This document shows positions 54,480 through 63,291 of a stretch of 64,000 bases of DNA, piece by piece; the first letter of the stretch is position 1; every line of letters starts with the position of its first letter. Source of the stretch: Desulfovibrio sp. UIB00 (GTDB lineage Bacteria > Desulfobacterota > Desulfovibrionia > Desulfovibrionales > Desulfovibrionaceae); contig NZ_JAETXJ010000001.1 of assembly GCF_022508225.1 (NCBI RefSeq), forward strand, positions 186,001 to 250,000. The letters run 5' to 3'. The notes beneath the pieces are model-generated. The model was not told the origin of the DNA and did no database searches. It worked only from the letters and a program-made list of their open reading frames with translations. Made by a program: the position numbers and the translations under genes.

Positions 54480-55418
54480 ATGCTGCGTGCTACGCCGCAT
54501 TCCATTTTGCATTATTTCACCCGTACCCTTTTGCCCATTCTTTTGCTGTGCGCCGTTATGGGCGCGCCTGCGCTTGCTCCTGCCGCTGAATCCGGCGCAG
54601 AGAGCCCCAAAGCGGGCGTGCTGCTGGTGGCCTTTGGCACCAGTGTTCCCGAAGCCCTGGTTTCCATGAAGGCCGTGGATGCGGAGTTCAAGGCCGCTTT
54701 TCCCGGTCAGCCGGTGGTGTGGGCCTATACCTCGCAGATTATCCGCAAAAAAATAGCCGCCGAGGGGCATCCCGTGGGCGGCATCAGCGATGGCCTCGCC
54801 CAGCTTGCCAAGGACGGCGTCAAGGTCGTGCGCGTACAGTCGCTGCACGTCATGGCGGGCGAGGAGTTCAGCGCGCTTGAACGGGCCGTGCTTATCGATC
54901 TGCAAAAAAATCCGGGCCGCTTTGACTCCGTGTTTCTTGGCCGCCCCATGCTGGAATCGAAAAAAGACGCGCAGGAACTCATTCAGGCCATCAGGGAAGA
55001 CGTCAAATCCCTGCGCGGCAAGGATGCAGCCCTGGTGCTCATGGGCCACGGCCAGAGCCATGGCCGCGCGGATCTGACCTTTGAAGGTACGCGCGCCGTG
55101 TTCCACGATGCGGACAAACGCGTGTTTATGGCGACAGTAGAGGGTGCGCGCAGCGTGGACGATCTGCTGGTGGAACTCAAGGCAGCCAAGGTCAAGAAGG
55201 TGGTTATCGAACCGCTCATGCTGGTGGCTGGCGATCATGCGCACAACGACATGGCCGGGGATGAAGACGATTCCTGGGCCTCGAAACTCAAAGCAGCCGG
55301 CTTCAAGGTGGAGACCAACCTCAAGGGTTTGGGCCAGATTGCCGGTGCGCGCGCCATACTGGTGCGCCATGCCCGCGAAGCTGCCGATGACCTGACCAAG
55401 GAACCCAAGAAGCAGTAG
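54480..55418 (+). CDS. cbiK: Periplasmic sirohydrochlorin cobaltochelatase (CbiK type)
   Basis: A 312-residue chelatase. A signal peptide (LLPILLLCAVMGAPALAPAA) precedes the CbiK fold, LLVAFGTSVPEALVSMKAVD onwards. Metal-handling histidines are available in LVLMGHGQSHGRAD and VAGDHAHNDMAGDE. Desulfovibrio vulgaris has a cytoplasmic and a periplasmic CbiK, and the export signal makes this one the periplasmic form, which has been linked to heme or metal handling. GAGGAGG lies 5 bases before the ATG. The cobalamin riboswitch just upstream supports a cobalt role. No other cobalamin gene adjoins. Confidence 0.95.
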   Translation: MLRATPHSILHYFTRTLLPILLLCAVMGAPALAPAAESGAESPKAGVLLVAFGTSVPEALVSMKAVDAEFKAAFPGQPVVWAYTSQIIRKKIAAEGHPVGGISDGLAQLAKDGVKVVRVQSLHVMAGEEFSALERAVLIDLQKNPGRFDSVFLGRPMLESKKDAQELIQAIREDVKSLRGKDAALVLMGHGQSHGRADLTFEGTRAVFHDADKRVFMATVEGARSVDDLLVELKAAKVKKVVIEPLMLVAGDHAHNDMAGDEDDSWASKLKAAGFKVETNLKGLGQIAGARAILVRHAREAADDLTKEPKKQ

Positions 55419-55452
55419 CAGGGCTTGCCTGCGCCGCATATTTGTTGCGGGA

Positions 55453-55500
55453 GCCGCATAAGCCGGGACAGCGCGTCTGGTTTGTGCGGCTTCTGTTTTT
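55453..55500 (+). terminator. Terminator after cbiK
   Basis: Stem GCCGCATAA / TTGTGCGGC (one wobble) with a long loop, then TTCTGTTTTT, 34 bases after the stop codon. Confidence 0.7.
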
Positions 55501-55594
55501 GGGTGCGGGAAATTGGGGAATGCGGGCGATGCGGTGTTTCGCGGAGGTTTTTCAGACTAGTTGTAAGGCTCAGTGCGCTTGAGAATGTTGCGAC

Positions 55595-56170
55595 TTAAGC
55601 CTGCCGTGCCACCAGCCAGGCCAGCATGCCGCCCTGCGCCGCAATGGCGGCCGCAAGGGCCAGCCAGCAGCCCCAAAGGGGCAAGGCCTTGGGCGCAATG
55701 CCCGCAGCCAGCGCCAGCATGCCCTGAAATGCCCTTTTGAGAGGCCACAACAACGCCAGCCCCGCCCACACCGATGCGCTCAGGGTAAAAACCTGCAACT
55801 CCTTGATTTCCCACAGCCCCACCAGCGAGGCATACAGGTCAACATTGCCGGAATTATAGGCATTGCCGATGAGTTCCAGCCTGTCCAGAGCCGGGCCGTC
55901 AGTGCAAATTGCGCCAAGAATGAAAAAAATGGCCACAACACCAAGAAACAGCAGCAGAAAAAGACCAAAGGTGCGCATTTGCCAGCGGGAATGCGCCACG
56001 CCAGCAAAATCGCCGATGCGCCGCGCAAGAAAATGCAGGGGAATTGCCAGAAGCGGCACTGGCACAATGAGCAGGCCCAGACCGGGCCTCACCAGCGCAA
56101 ACGATCCCCCTGCAAGCATGAGGTAGCCTGCAAGCGAGAAAATGGATGCGGGTAAGGCGGCAAGGGGCAT
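55595..56170 (-). CDS. Integral membrane protein of unknown function
   Basis: A 191-residue protein with about five membrane helices (for example LLIVPVPLLAIPLHFLA and LFLLLFLGVVAIFFILGAI). A loop between helices contains ALDRLELIGNAYNSGNVDLYASLVG. GGAG lies 7 bases before the ATG at 56170. I do not recognise a family. Its neighbours, cbiK and a small secreted protein, give no clear hint. Confidence 0.7.
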   Translation of the reverse strand: MPLAALPASIFSLAGYLMLAGGSFALVRPGLGLLIVPVPLLAIPLHFLARRIGDFAGVAHSRWQMRTFGLFLLLFLGVVAIFFILGAICTDGPALDRLELIGNAYNSGNVDLYASLVGLWEIKELQVFTLSASVWAGLALLWPLKRAFQGMLALAAGIAPKALPLWGCWLALAAAIAAQGGMLAWLVARQA

Positions 56171-56386
56171 ACGCGCTCCAGTGTCGGCGGTTCTGGCGCG
56201 TAAAACATGGGCGCGCTCGCATAAAATCCTATGCCAAAAAGGGGCAAAGGTCTATGCGGCAAAGGGAGTTGTGATAATTTGCCGGGGTGGAGCGCACATG
56301 CGGCAATGCAAGCGTCCGCCGTCGGGCGAAGGGCTGGCGCTCTGCCCCACCCACTCTGGGCGGCGACTTTTGCCTGATGTTTTGGC

Positions 56387-56752
56387 CTAGCGTTCGGGCG
56401 TGGTGAGAAAGGCGGGCATGCTGGCCGCAGCCGCACGGCAGGATGCGTCATCAGGGGCAAAGCAGCACAGGATGGCGCACCAGGACCCGCCATCACGCTG
56501 TTGCGCCACGCAGCGGTCTAGCTGTCTGTCGGGGCAACTGGCGGCTGGGGCAAGGTCGGGCAGGGCAGCGCGGCAGGCAGCTTCAAGCCGCAGACATTCG
56601 GCTTGTGCCTGATTCGGCCCTGTTGTCTGATTTTTTGCTGTGTTGACGTGTCGGGCGCACCATGCGGGGCTATCCACATCGGCGATTTCGCGCGCGGAGG
56701 CAGCGAGTGGCAACAGGCAAAAGGCCAGCAGGCATACGGCGACAAAGCTCAT
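56387..56752 (-). CDS. Small secreted cysteine-rich protein
   Basis: A 121-residue protein with a signal peptide (MSFVAVCLLAFCLLPLAASA). The mature part has nine cysteines (for example WCARH, AECLRL, SWCAILCCFA, ASCRAA), suggesting disulfides. The ATG at 56752 starts the signal well; a GTG at 56806, immediately after the paaK stop, is an alternative. It is downstream of the phenylacetate-CoA ligase-type gene. No family recognised. Confidence 0.62.
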   Translation of the reverse strand: MSFVAVCLLAFCLLPLAASAREIADVDSPAWCARHVNTAKNQTTGPNQAQAECLRLEAACRAALPDLAPAASCPDRQLDRCVAQQRDGGSWCAILCCFAPDDASCRAAAASMPAFLTTPER

Positions 56753-56809
56753 AATAAAGGCGCAGGGCAAAAACCCCGCGCCAGTACAATCAATATTTTT
56801 CGGCACGGC

Positions 56810-58090
56810 CTAGCGCTTGTCCACCACGCGCTTGGATTTGCTGAAGGTACGCGGCAGGCTGGCGTAGTCCGCCACGCTCACGGAAACACGGGCCATGATG
56901 GCCTTGTGCAGACGGGTTTCAAGCTCATGGGCCAGGGCGGCATCGTTGCCTGCGGTCTGCCCCTGCCCGCGTTCCACGGTGAGGGCCAGATGATCAAGGG
57001 AGCGATCATCGCGGGTGAGTTCCACCTGATATTCACCGCCAAGCTCCGCAAACTGACCGATGACTTCCATGAGCTGACCGGGGTAGATGTTCACGCCACG
57101 GTAAATGATCATGTCGTCCGAGCGTCCGAGGATGCGGTCATGTCGCGGCATGGCAAGGCCGCAGGAGCATTGGCCCGGCAGCAGGCGCGAAAGGTCGTGG
57201 GTGCGGTAGCGCAGCAAGGGCACGGCCTCCTTGCACAGGCTGGTAACGACCATTTCGCCCACTTCGCCCTCGGCAACGGGCTGCATGGTGGCGGGGTCAA
57301 GCACTTCGATGATGAAGAGGTCGGCCCAGTAGTGCAGGCCTTCGTGGGCATCGCAGTCGATGGCGGTGCCGGGGCCGTACATTTCGGTCATGCCGCCGAT
57401 ATCGTAACAGCCCTCAAGGCCGAGCTTGCTTTCAATGGCGAGGCGCATTTTTTCGCTGCGGGTTTCTGAACCGCAGACCATGCGCTTGAGCTTGATCTTG
57501 CCGCGCAGGTCGGCCCGTTCCACTTCTTCCGCCAGCAGCAGGGCCATGGATGCCGTGGCTGTAAAGCCGGTGGCGCCCAGGTCCTGCAAAAGCTGCAGGT
57601 GCATTTCAAGGTTGCCCGGCCCCACAGGCACGGTGAGCATGCCAAGCCTTTCGCTGCCCGCCTGAAAGCCAGCGCCAGCCGTCCACAGGCCATAGCCCAC
57701 GGCAAGCTGCATGCGGTCTTCGGGGGTAAAGCCCGCCAGCTCAAAGCAGCGGGCAATCTGGAGGCTGAACGTATCAATATCGCGCTGGGTGTAGGCCAGA
57801 ATTTTGCGTTTGCCCGTGGTGCCGCTGGAGGCATGTATGCGCGCCACATCACGCGGCGGCACGCAGAGAAGCGGCAGGGGATAGCCCTCGCGCAGGTCTT
57901 CCACATCGCAGGTGGGCAGGCGGCGCAGGTCGTCAAGACTTGTGATGTCGTCCGGCTTCAGGCCGCAGGCTTCCAGCTTTGCCCTGTACTGGAGCGAATT
58001 CCAGGCCTGACGCACGGTGTAACGCAGACCTTCAAGCTGTTTCTGGCGGATATCCTCATCGGTGAGCTGGGGAATAAAGCGATACGACAT
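56810..58090 (-). CDS. Phenylacetate-CoA ligase family protein
   Basis: A 426-residue adenylate-forming enzyme. The P-loop HASSGTTGKRKILAYT, the YDIGGMTEMYGPG substrate block and GRSDDMIIYRGVNIYP are the family motifs. It activates an aryl or other carboxylic acid as acyl-AMP, then CoA ester. Many such copies in Desulfovibrio are not for phenylacetate, and no paa genes lie here, so the substrate is open. CAGGAG precedes the ATG. Confidence 0.92.
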   Translation of the reverse strand: MSYRFIPQLTDEDIRQKQLEGLRYTVRQAWNSLQYRAKLEACGLKPDDITSLDDLRRLPTCDVEDLREGYPLPLLCVPPRDVARIHASSGTTGKRKILAYTQRDIDTFSLQIARCFELAGFTPEDRMQLAVGYGLWTAGAGFQAGSERLGMLTVPVGPGNLEMHLQLLQDLGATGFTATASMALLLAEEVERADLRGKIKLKRMVCGSETRSEKMRLAIESKLGLEGCYDIGGMTEMYGPGTAIDCDAHEGLHYWADLFIIEVLDPATMQPVAEGEVGEMVVTSLCKEAVPLLRYRTHDLSRLLPGQCSCGLAMPRHDRILGRSDDMIIYRGVNIYPGQLMEVIGQFAELGGEYQVELTRDDRSLDHLALTVERGQGQTAGNDAALAHELETRLHKAIMARVSVSVADYASLPRTFSKSKRVVDKR

Positions 58091-58191
58091 GAAGCTCTCC
58101 TGATTCCATTGGGGTCATGGGCTTGAAAAAGAAAATAAACCACACACTGCGGTTTTTTTGCGCCGCAGGCAAGCCCAAAGGGCCCTGTTGC

Positions 58192-59241
58192 CTACAGTTT
58201 GGCCCCAAGGGCGAACACTTCGCGCACCGAAAGCATGCGCTGCGCCGGTTCTGCCTCCTTTTGCTGCTCCAGCGCCAGCATGAGCAGCACGCGGGCCTTG
58301 GCGGGCGAAAGCATGCCGCCGGGCACAAAGCCCTCGTATTCATCAAGGGGCGTGACCGGGCCGGAACCGGTGCGGCTGCACCGGATAACAGGGATGCCCC
58401 CTGCAATGGCCTGCCGCAGCTCGTGGCGCACGGCATCGGGCATGGAACCGTTGCCCATGCCAGCCAGCACTATGCCCGCGCTGCGTTCCACGGAATAGCG
58501 CACAAGATCAACAGGCATGCCCGCGCAACCGTAGACCACATCCACACGTGGCAGATTTTTGCGGCCCGCAAGCTCGGCAAAGGTTCCTGCCAGAGCGGGA
58601 TTTTCCTCCCCGCCGTAGTAAAACTGAGGTTCGCCGTTGATAACCCGGCCCAGACAGCCTGATTCCAGCGCACGGAAGGCCTCCACATCAAGCGTGGCGA
58701 CCTTCACCGCCGTGCGGGCCGAGAGCACCCGGCTGTTCATGACCAGCAGCGCGCCGCGCGCCTGCGCCTGCGGGCAGGCCGCCACAGCCACGGCATCGCG
58801 TATGTTGATGGGGCCGTCTGCGCTCAGCGAGGTGGCGGGGCGCATGGAGCCGGTCAGCACAACGGGCTTGGGGCTGGCAAGGGTGAGGTGCAGATAGAAG
58901 GCCGATTCTTCCAGCGTGTCTGTACCGTGGGTCAGCACCACGCCGCAGATTTCTGGGTCGCCCAGCGCCTTGGCGCACTGCTCGCCCAGCATGGCCCAAT
59001 GCTCGGGGGTGATGTTCTCGCTGGGCAGGTTGCCGCACTGCACGCTGGTGATGCGGGCCACGCCCTCAATGCCGGGCAGGGTTTCGAGCATGCTGTCAAC
59101 GGTGAGCACCCCCGCCTGATAACTGATCTGCTCAAGCGGCGTGGGGGCAACGCCCGCAATGGTGCCGCCCGTGGCAATAAGGGCCACCTTGGGCAGGGAG
59201 GTTGCGCTGGAACTGGCCGATGCTGAAGAATGATTGCTCAT
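58192..59241 (-). CDS. L-asparaginase
   Basis: A 349-residue asparaginase (type I/II fold). The first active-site motif is IATGGTIAG at 22-30 and the second is VVLTHGTDTLEESAF. It splits asparagine to aspartate and ammonia. There is no export signal, only a Ser/Ala-rich start (MSNHSSASASSSATS), so it is probably cytoplasmic. CAGGAG precedes the ATG. It precedes the CoA-ligase gene on the same strand, 101 bases away. Confidence 0.95.
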   Translation of the reverse strand: MSNHSSASASSSATSLPKVALIATGGTIAGVAPTPLEQISYQAGVLTVDSMLETLPGIEGVARITSVQCGNLPSENITPEHWAMLGEQCAKALGDPEICGVVLTHGTDTLEESAFYLHLTLASPKPVVLTGSMRPATSLSADGPINIRDAVAVAACPQAQARGALLVMNSRVLSARTAVKVATLDVEAFRALESGCLGRVINGEPQFYYGGEENPALAGTFAELAGRKNLPRVDVVYGCAGMPVDLVRYSVERSAGIVLAGMGNGSMPDAVRHELRQAIAGGIPVIRCSRTGSGPVTPLDEYEGFVPGGMLSPAKARVLLMLALEQQKEAEPAQRMLSVREVFALGAKL

Positions 59242-59265
59242 GGTGGCTCCTGCGGCGCGCTTTGC

Positions 59266-59832
59266 CTAGGGACGGCAGGTTGCAGCCGCGTTGTCGTGAA
59301 CAGTGCTCGCCGCAGTCCAGAGCATATCCGTCTGCGGCTCGTTGGTATGCGGGCAGATGCTGCGCCCTGTGGGGATAAACCCCCTGCTGGCGTAAAATGC
59401 CAGGGCGCGGCTGTTGTTATCGTATACGGTGCAGCGGAGGCTGGCGTTCTTCTGGTCTGGGAGTTCAGCCAGCACCTGTTCCTGCACCAGTTCCAGCAGT
59501 TGCCGCCCAAGGCCCTTGCCCCACCAGCGGGGCAGCACGAACAATCCCGCCAGATACGTGCAGTTGCCGTCCGGCAGGGTTGCGGCAAATGCGGCGTGCT
59601 CTCCATCGGCTGTCAGCAATAAGACCTGCGATGAAGGCAGATAGCTTTCCGCCATAGCCGCCCGCTGCCCGCGCCAGAACGCGGCAGGCACAAAGTCATG
59701 CCCTGCCAGAGAGGCCGCCAGCCAGATGTCGGCACAGATCGAGTAATCCTTGGTAGATGCGGCCCTGACTGTTGTTACAGCCGGGCGAGGTGCGGCATGC
59801 CCTGCGTGGGCGGGAAAAGTTGTCGTTTTCAT
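59266..59832 (-). CDS. GNAT-family N-acetyltransferase
   Basis: A 188-residue acetyltransferase. The acetyl-CoA motif is LFVLPRWWGKGLGRQLLELV, and the later strand is RCTVYDNNSRALAFYASRGF. The start at 59832 has GGGAGG close by. It lies just upstream of asparaginase on the same strand and is divergent from the MFS gene. Acceptor unknown. Confidence 0.9.
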   Translation of the reverse strand: MKTTTFPAHAGHAAPRPAVTTVRAASTKDYSICADIWLAASLAGHDFVPAAFWRGQRAAMAESYLPSSQVLLLTADGEHAAFAATLPDGNCTYLAGLFVLPRWWGKGLGRQLLELVQEQVLAELPDQKNASLRCTVYDNNSRALAFYASRGFIPTGRSICPHTNEPQTDMLWTAASTVHDNAAATCRP

Positions 59833-59956
59833 GGCCTCCCTCTGCTTAAGCGAGCAAGTGCAGCGCGTCAACAGCCGGGAACGCAGTGCAGTCCTCGCGC
59901 TTGTGAAGCCGTGCGCGTTGCTTGGATTTGGAACAACATTGGTGTAGCGTGCCGCA

Positions 59957-61147
59957 ATGGACAAAAAGAAAATACTCCTTGTGTCGTTAGGGCATTTGTC
60001 GTGCGATATTAACGGCGGGGCATTGCCCGCAATACTGCCTTTTTTGCGGTCGGCTTTTGATTTGAGCTATCAGGCCACGGGCGGGCTGATGTTTGCCTAC
60101 TCCTGCCTGTCGTCCATGATCCAGCCGCTGTTCGGCCTGCTTTCAGACAGGTTTTCCAAGCCCTGGTTCATCCCTGTGGGCGTGCTGCTGGCGGGCTGCG
60201 GCCTCGCGGCCATTGGCTGGATGTCCGGCTACTGGGGAATTTTTGCGGCTATCGGCCTGAGCGGCATTGGCGCGGCCCTGTTCCATCCGGAAGGGGCGCG
60301 TTTTGCCAATGCGGTGTCGGGGCAGAACAAGGGCACGGGCATGAGCCTGTTTTCCATTGGCGGCAATGGGGGCTTTGTGCTGGGGCCGCTGCTGGCTACC
60401 GCCTGCCTTGGGGCCTTTGGCCTGACCGGGACGACAGTTTTTGCCGTGCTGGCTGTGATAACGGCGAGCATCTTGGTGTGGTCCATCGCCCGCATGGGCG
60501 CTACCAAGAAGGTGGGCGCGGCGGCAGGCGGCAAGGCCGGGCCAGCCCTTGCGGCGGAGGGAGAAACCCCCGGCGAGAACAACTGGCGCGAATTTTCAAA
60601 GCTGACGGTCTCCATTGTGACCCGTTCCATCACCTTTGTGGGCTTTAACACCTTTATTCCGCTCTACTGGGTCAGCGCTTTCGGGCAGTCCACGGCAACG
60701 GGCGCTGTGGCCCTGACCTTTTTCAGCGTATGCGGTGTTATCAGCAACTTTTTCGGCGGGATGCTTTCTGACAGATTTGGCTACCGCGCCGTTATTCGCG
60801 GGGTATTCGCCCTGTTGCCACCAGTGGTGGCAGTATTCAGCCTGAGCAACAACCTGTACGCGGCCTGGGCTCTGCTGCCCTTGCTGGGTTTTGTGCTGTA
60901 CGCGCCATTCAGCGCGCAGGTGGTGCTGGGCCAGCAGTATCTTGCCAAGAACATCGGTTTTGCCTCGGGCATAACCCTTGGCCTGGCAACCAGCCTTGGC
61001 GGCGTGGTTGCCCCGCTGCTTGGCTGGATTGCAGACAACTACGGCATGCCAGCCACCTTTCAGTCGCTGGCGGCGCTTTCCATTGTGGGCGCGATTTTTG
61101 CCTATTCCCTCAAACCCGTAACCGTGAAGAAGGAAAAGAAGGCATGA
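59957..61147 (+). CDS. MFS transporter, fosmidomycin-resistance (Fsr) type
   Basis: A 396-residue twelve-helix major facilitator. The N-terminal region LLVSLGHLSCDINGGALPAI and GLLSDRFSKPWFIPVG are Fsr-like; GMLSDRFGYRAVIRG marks the second half. It exports drugs or metabolites at the inner membrane. A long cytoplasmic loop (about 180-210) is Ala/Gly-rich. Its stop overlaps the ogt start (ATGA), so both are one transcript. Confidence 0.9.
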   Translation: MDKKKILLVSLGHLSCDINGGALPAILPFLRSAFDLSYQATGGLMFAYSCLSSMIQPLFGLLSDRFSKPWFIPVGVLLAGCGLAAIGWMSGYWGIFAAIGLSGIGAALFHPEGARFANAVSGQNKGTGMSLFSIGGNGGFVLGPLLATACLGAFGLTGTTVFAVLAVITASILVWSIARMGATKKVGAAAGGKAGPALAAEGETPGENNWREFSKLTVSIVTRSITFVGFNTFIPLYWVSAFGQSTATGAVALTFFSVCGVISNFFGGMLSDRFGYRAVIRGVFALLPPVVAVFSLSNNLYAAWALLPLLGFVLYAPFSAQVVLGQQYLAKNIGFASGITLGLATSLGGVVAPLLGWIADNYGMPATFQSLAALSIVGAIFAYSLKPVTVKKEKKA

Positions 61148-61653
61148 ACAGCAAACAAAAAACGGAACCTCCCCATGCAGCGCATGCACTGACGCGCGAA
61201 GTGCCGCTTATCGGTACTGTGCGTATTGTGGAGCGCGGGGGGTGCGTAATTCGGCTCGATCTTGGCCCCACGGCACCCTTTGAGCCATTGAAAAATACCA
61301 CGGAGCAGGAAACACCCCTGTTGCGTGAGGCCTTTAAGCAGCTTGACGAATATCTGACCGGGAAGCGCCGCGATTTTGATTTGCCCCTTGCCCCCGAGGG
61401 CACGGACTTTCAGCGCGGCGTGTGGCGTACCCTGCAAACGATACCCTACGGGCAGACGCGCAGCTACAGGCAGGTAGCCGAAGCCGCCAATTGCCCCAAT
61501 GGATACCGCGCGGTGGGCCTTGCCAATAATCGCAACCCCATTGCCATATTTATTCCCTGTCATCGTGTTATCGGCGCGGACGGCAGCATGGTTGGCTACG
61601 GGGGCGGGTTGCCGATCAAGGAAGCCCTGTTGCATCTGGAGGGTTACATGTAG
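61144..61653 (+). CDS. ogt: Methylated-DNA--protein-cysteine methyltransferase
   Basis: A 169-residue suicide repair enzyme that takes the methyl group from O6-methylguanine. The acceptor is Cys139 in IFIPCHRVIGADGS, and VWRTLQTIPYGQTRSY is the helix-turn-helix part. Length matches the single-domain Ogt form. It overlaps the MFS gene by 4 bases. Confidence 0.95.
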   Translation: MNSKQKTEPPHAAHALTREVPLIGTVRIVERGGCVIRLDLGPTAPFEPLKNTTEQETPLLREAFKQLDEYLTGKRRDFDLPLAPEGTDFQRGVWRTLQTIPYGQTRSYRQVAEAANCPNGYRAVGLANNRNPIAIFIPCHRVIGADGSMVGYGGGLPIKEALLHLEGYM

Positions 61654-61691
61654 CCGCAAACTTTTTCAGGTACACGTGTACCTTTTTCTAG

Positions 61692-61715
61692 GCCGTCCTT
61701 CGGGGCGGCTTTTTT
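61692..61715 (+). terminator. Terminator after ogt
   Basis: Stem GCCGTCC / GGGCGGC with a TTCG tetraloop and a TTTTTT tail. A 16-bp palindrome AGGTACACGTGTACCT at 61668-61683, also followed by TTTTT, stands just before it and may be a first terminator hairpin. Confidence 0.9.
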
Positions 61716-62323
61716 GCGTGTGCAGTCATTTTTGTCCGCTGGGCAAATCCACGCCGGGGGCTGCCTCTTTCCACGCGTGTTTCTTCGCTTGTGACCGCGT
61801 TTCTTGTGTTGCCTTGTGTGCGTTTGACACTGGCGATACTGTTCATAAATTACGTAATATACTGAAAATACAATATTAATTTGCATGTTGATTTGTGCAT
61901 AATCTGGCCCTGTTGGCGCAAGGGTGAACCCCTGTTTCGCTATCGGGCAGAATGTCGGCACTGTGCACAAGTGCAAAAAACGGGCGTAGATATTGTTCAA
62001 AACTAAAATAACATACTGTAATTTAAATATTTGTTTTGAACATTTCAATGATGATCAGCCGTGGGGTACAAGCTTTTGTTTGGTGAAGTGCCCACTGCTG
62101 CACGGCGCGTAAAAAACGGCAGCGGCAGGATGAAGGTTCCCCCTCCATTCTGCCACAGCCGAAAATCAATTCCTTAAATGCGGGCGCTCAAATTGTGCGC
62201 AATTAATTTATTATTCTGTTATTATTGAAGTAATTCTTTGAAGAAACTGTTCCTAACCACCAAATCATTGCGCCGGGACATGGAATCTGCCCCAAGCTTC
62301 GGGAACTACGGGCACCTCGAATA
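61716..62323. other. AT-rich gene-free stretch between ogt and sfsA
   Basis: About 600 bases without a convincing gene. It contains a consensus TTGACA at 61824-61829 with a fair -10 (TAAATT, 61846-61851), and a 10-bp inverted repeat TGTTCAAAAC / GTTTTGAACA (arms 61994-62003 and 62033-62042) within an AT-rich patch. Short frames here have no binding site or family resemblance. Confidence 0.55.
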
Positions 62324-63202
62324 TTATGGGCGCTCCGGTCGCACGGGCAGCATGGGGCCAAGGTCAATGCCCGCAGGGCTGACCAAGGCGCGGAAGGGAT
62401 ACATCTCCACCCCTGCGGAGAGCGCCTCATAAAACAGGGCGGCATAGGCCGGATCAATGAAATCCGCCGGAGCAAAGCATTCCCCGTCCGGACGCTGCAC
62501 CAGATAGAACATGGCGGCGCGTTCGCCGCAGGCCACAATGTCCATGAGTTCGCGCAGGTGCTTTTGCCCGCGTTCGCTGGCGGCATCGGGGAAGCATGCG
62601 GCGTTGTCTTCCACCATCGTGACGTTTTTGCACTCCACCCACAGAGGCGGCAGACCGGGGGCCGTGAGCAGGCCGTCCAGCCTGCTTTGCCCGCGTTTGG
62701 CCTCGCGCACAATGGTGGTGTAGCCCTGCGCAAAGGGCAGGCGGCGCGCATGAAAGGCCGCCTCAAGCATGCGGTTGGGGGTGCTGGTGTTCACACCCAC
62801 CCAGAAGCCGTCGGCAGGGGAGTGTGTGTCTGATTCATGTGCTCCAGACTCGTGGGCGCTCTCAACCAGTGCAGGTACGGCCCTGCGTGCCAGCCACACG
62901 CATTCCTGCGTGTATTTGAGCTTGCGTTCAGGATTGCTTGCCGGGGATGCCAGCACCGGCGCGCCCGGCAGGCACAGGCCCAGCATGCTCCCCGAATTGT
63001 TGCTGTGCACCCACAGGTCTGCGCCCTGATGCTGCAACAGCACGCTGAAGCGTTTGCGGCGCGCCACAAAGGCGGCCACAATGCAGTGGGCCGGCAAGGG
63101 TAGCAGCGGGGCAGCGGTGGAGGGGCCGGGCAGGTCGCCGCATGAGGGCCGGGAGGTATCGGCAGCGGCTGTATGTGCTGCATTTTTGGGTTCAGAGCTC
63201 AT
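62324..63202 (-). CDS. sfsA: SfsA family sugar fermentation stimulation protein
   Basis: A 292-residue protein. The SfsA core is [19 protein letters not shown] and [11 protein letters not shown], with the acidic residues of the nuclease-like fold. The family is thought to bind DNA and affect sugar use. The first 35 residues are a Ser/Pro/Ala-rich extension, and an insert around 115-130 is His/Glu/Ser-rich. No neighbour suggests a role. Confidence 0.93.
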   Translation of the reverse strand: MSSEPKNAAHTAAADTSRPSCGDLPGPSTAAPLLPLPAHCIVAAFVARRKRFSVLLQHQGADLWVHSNNSGSMLGLCLPGAPVLASPASNPERKLKYTQECVWLARRAVPALVESAHESGAHESDTHSPADGFWVGVNTSTPNRMLEAAFHARRLPFAQGYTTIVREAKRGQSRLDGLLTAPGLPPLWVECKNVTMVEDNAACFPDAASERGQKHLRELMDIVACGERAAMFYLVQRPDGECFAPADFIDPAYAALFYEALSAGVEMYPFRALVSPAGIDLGPMLPVRPERP

Positions 63203-63291
63203 TTACACCCCGATATGAAGCTGCTAGAAACAGCCAGTTGTGAGTACGCCTGCCGATTGCGGGTGCGTTGCATACGCCAAGGAGCCCCCTT

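Noticed and set aside
61644..62048. 134-codon minus-strand open frame in the ogt-sfsA gap
   Set aside because: It lacks a binding site, has a low-complexity basic composition and covers the ogt terminator, so it is unlikely to be coded.
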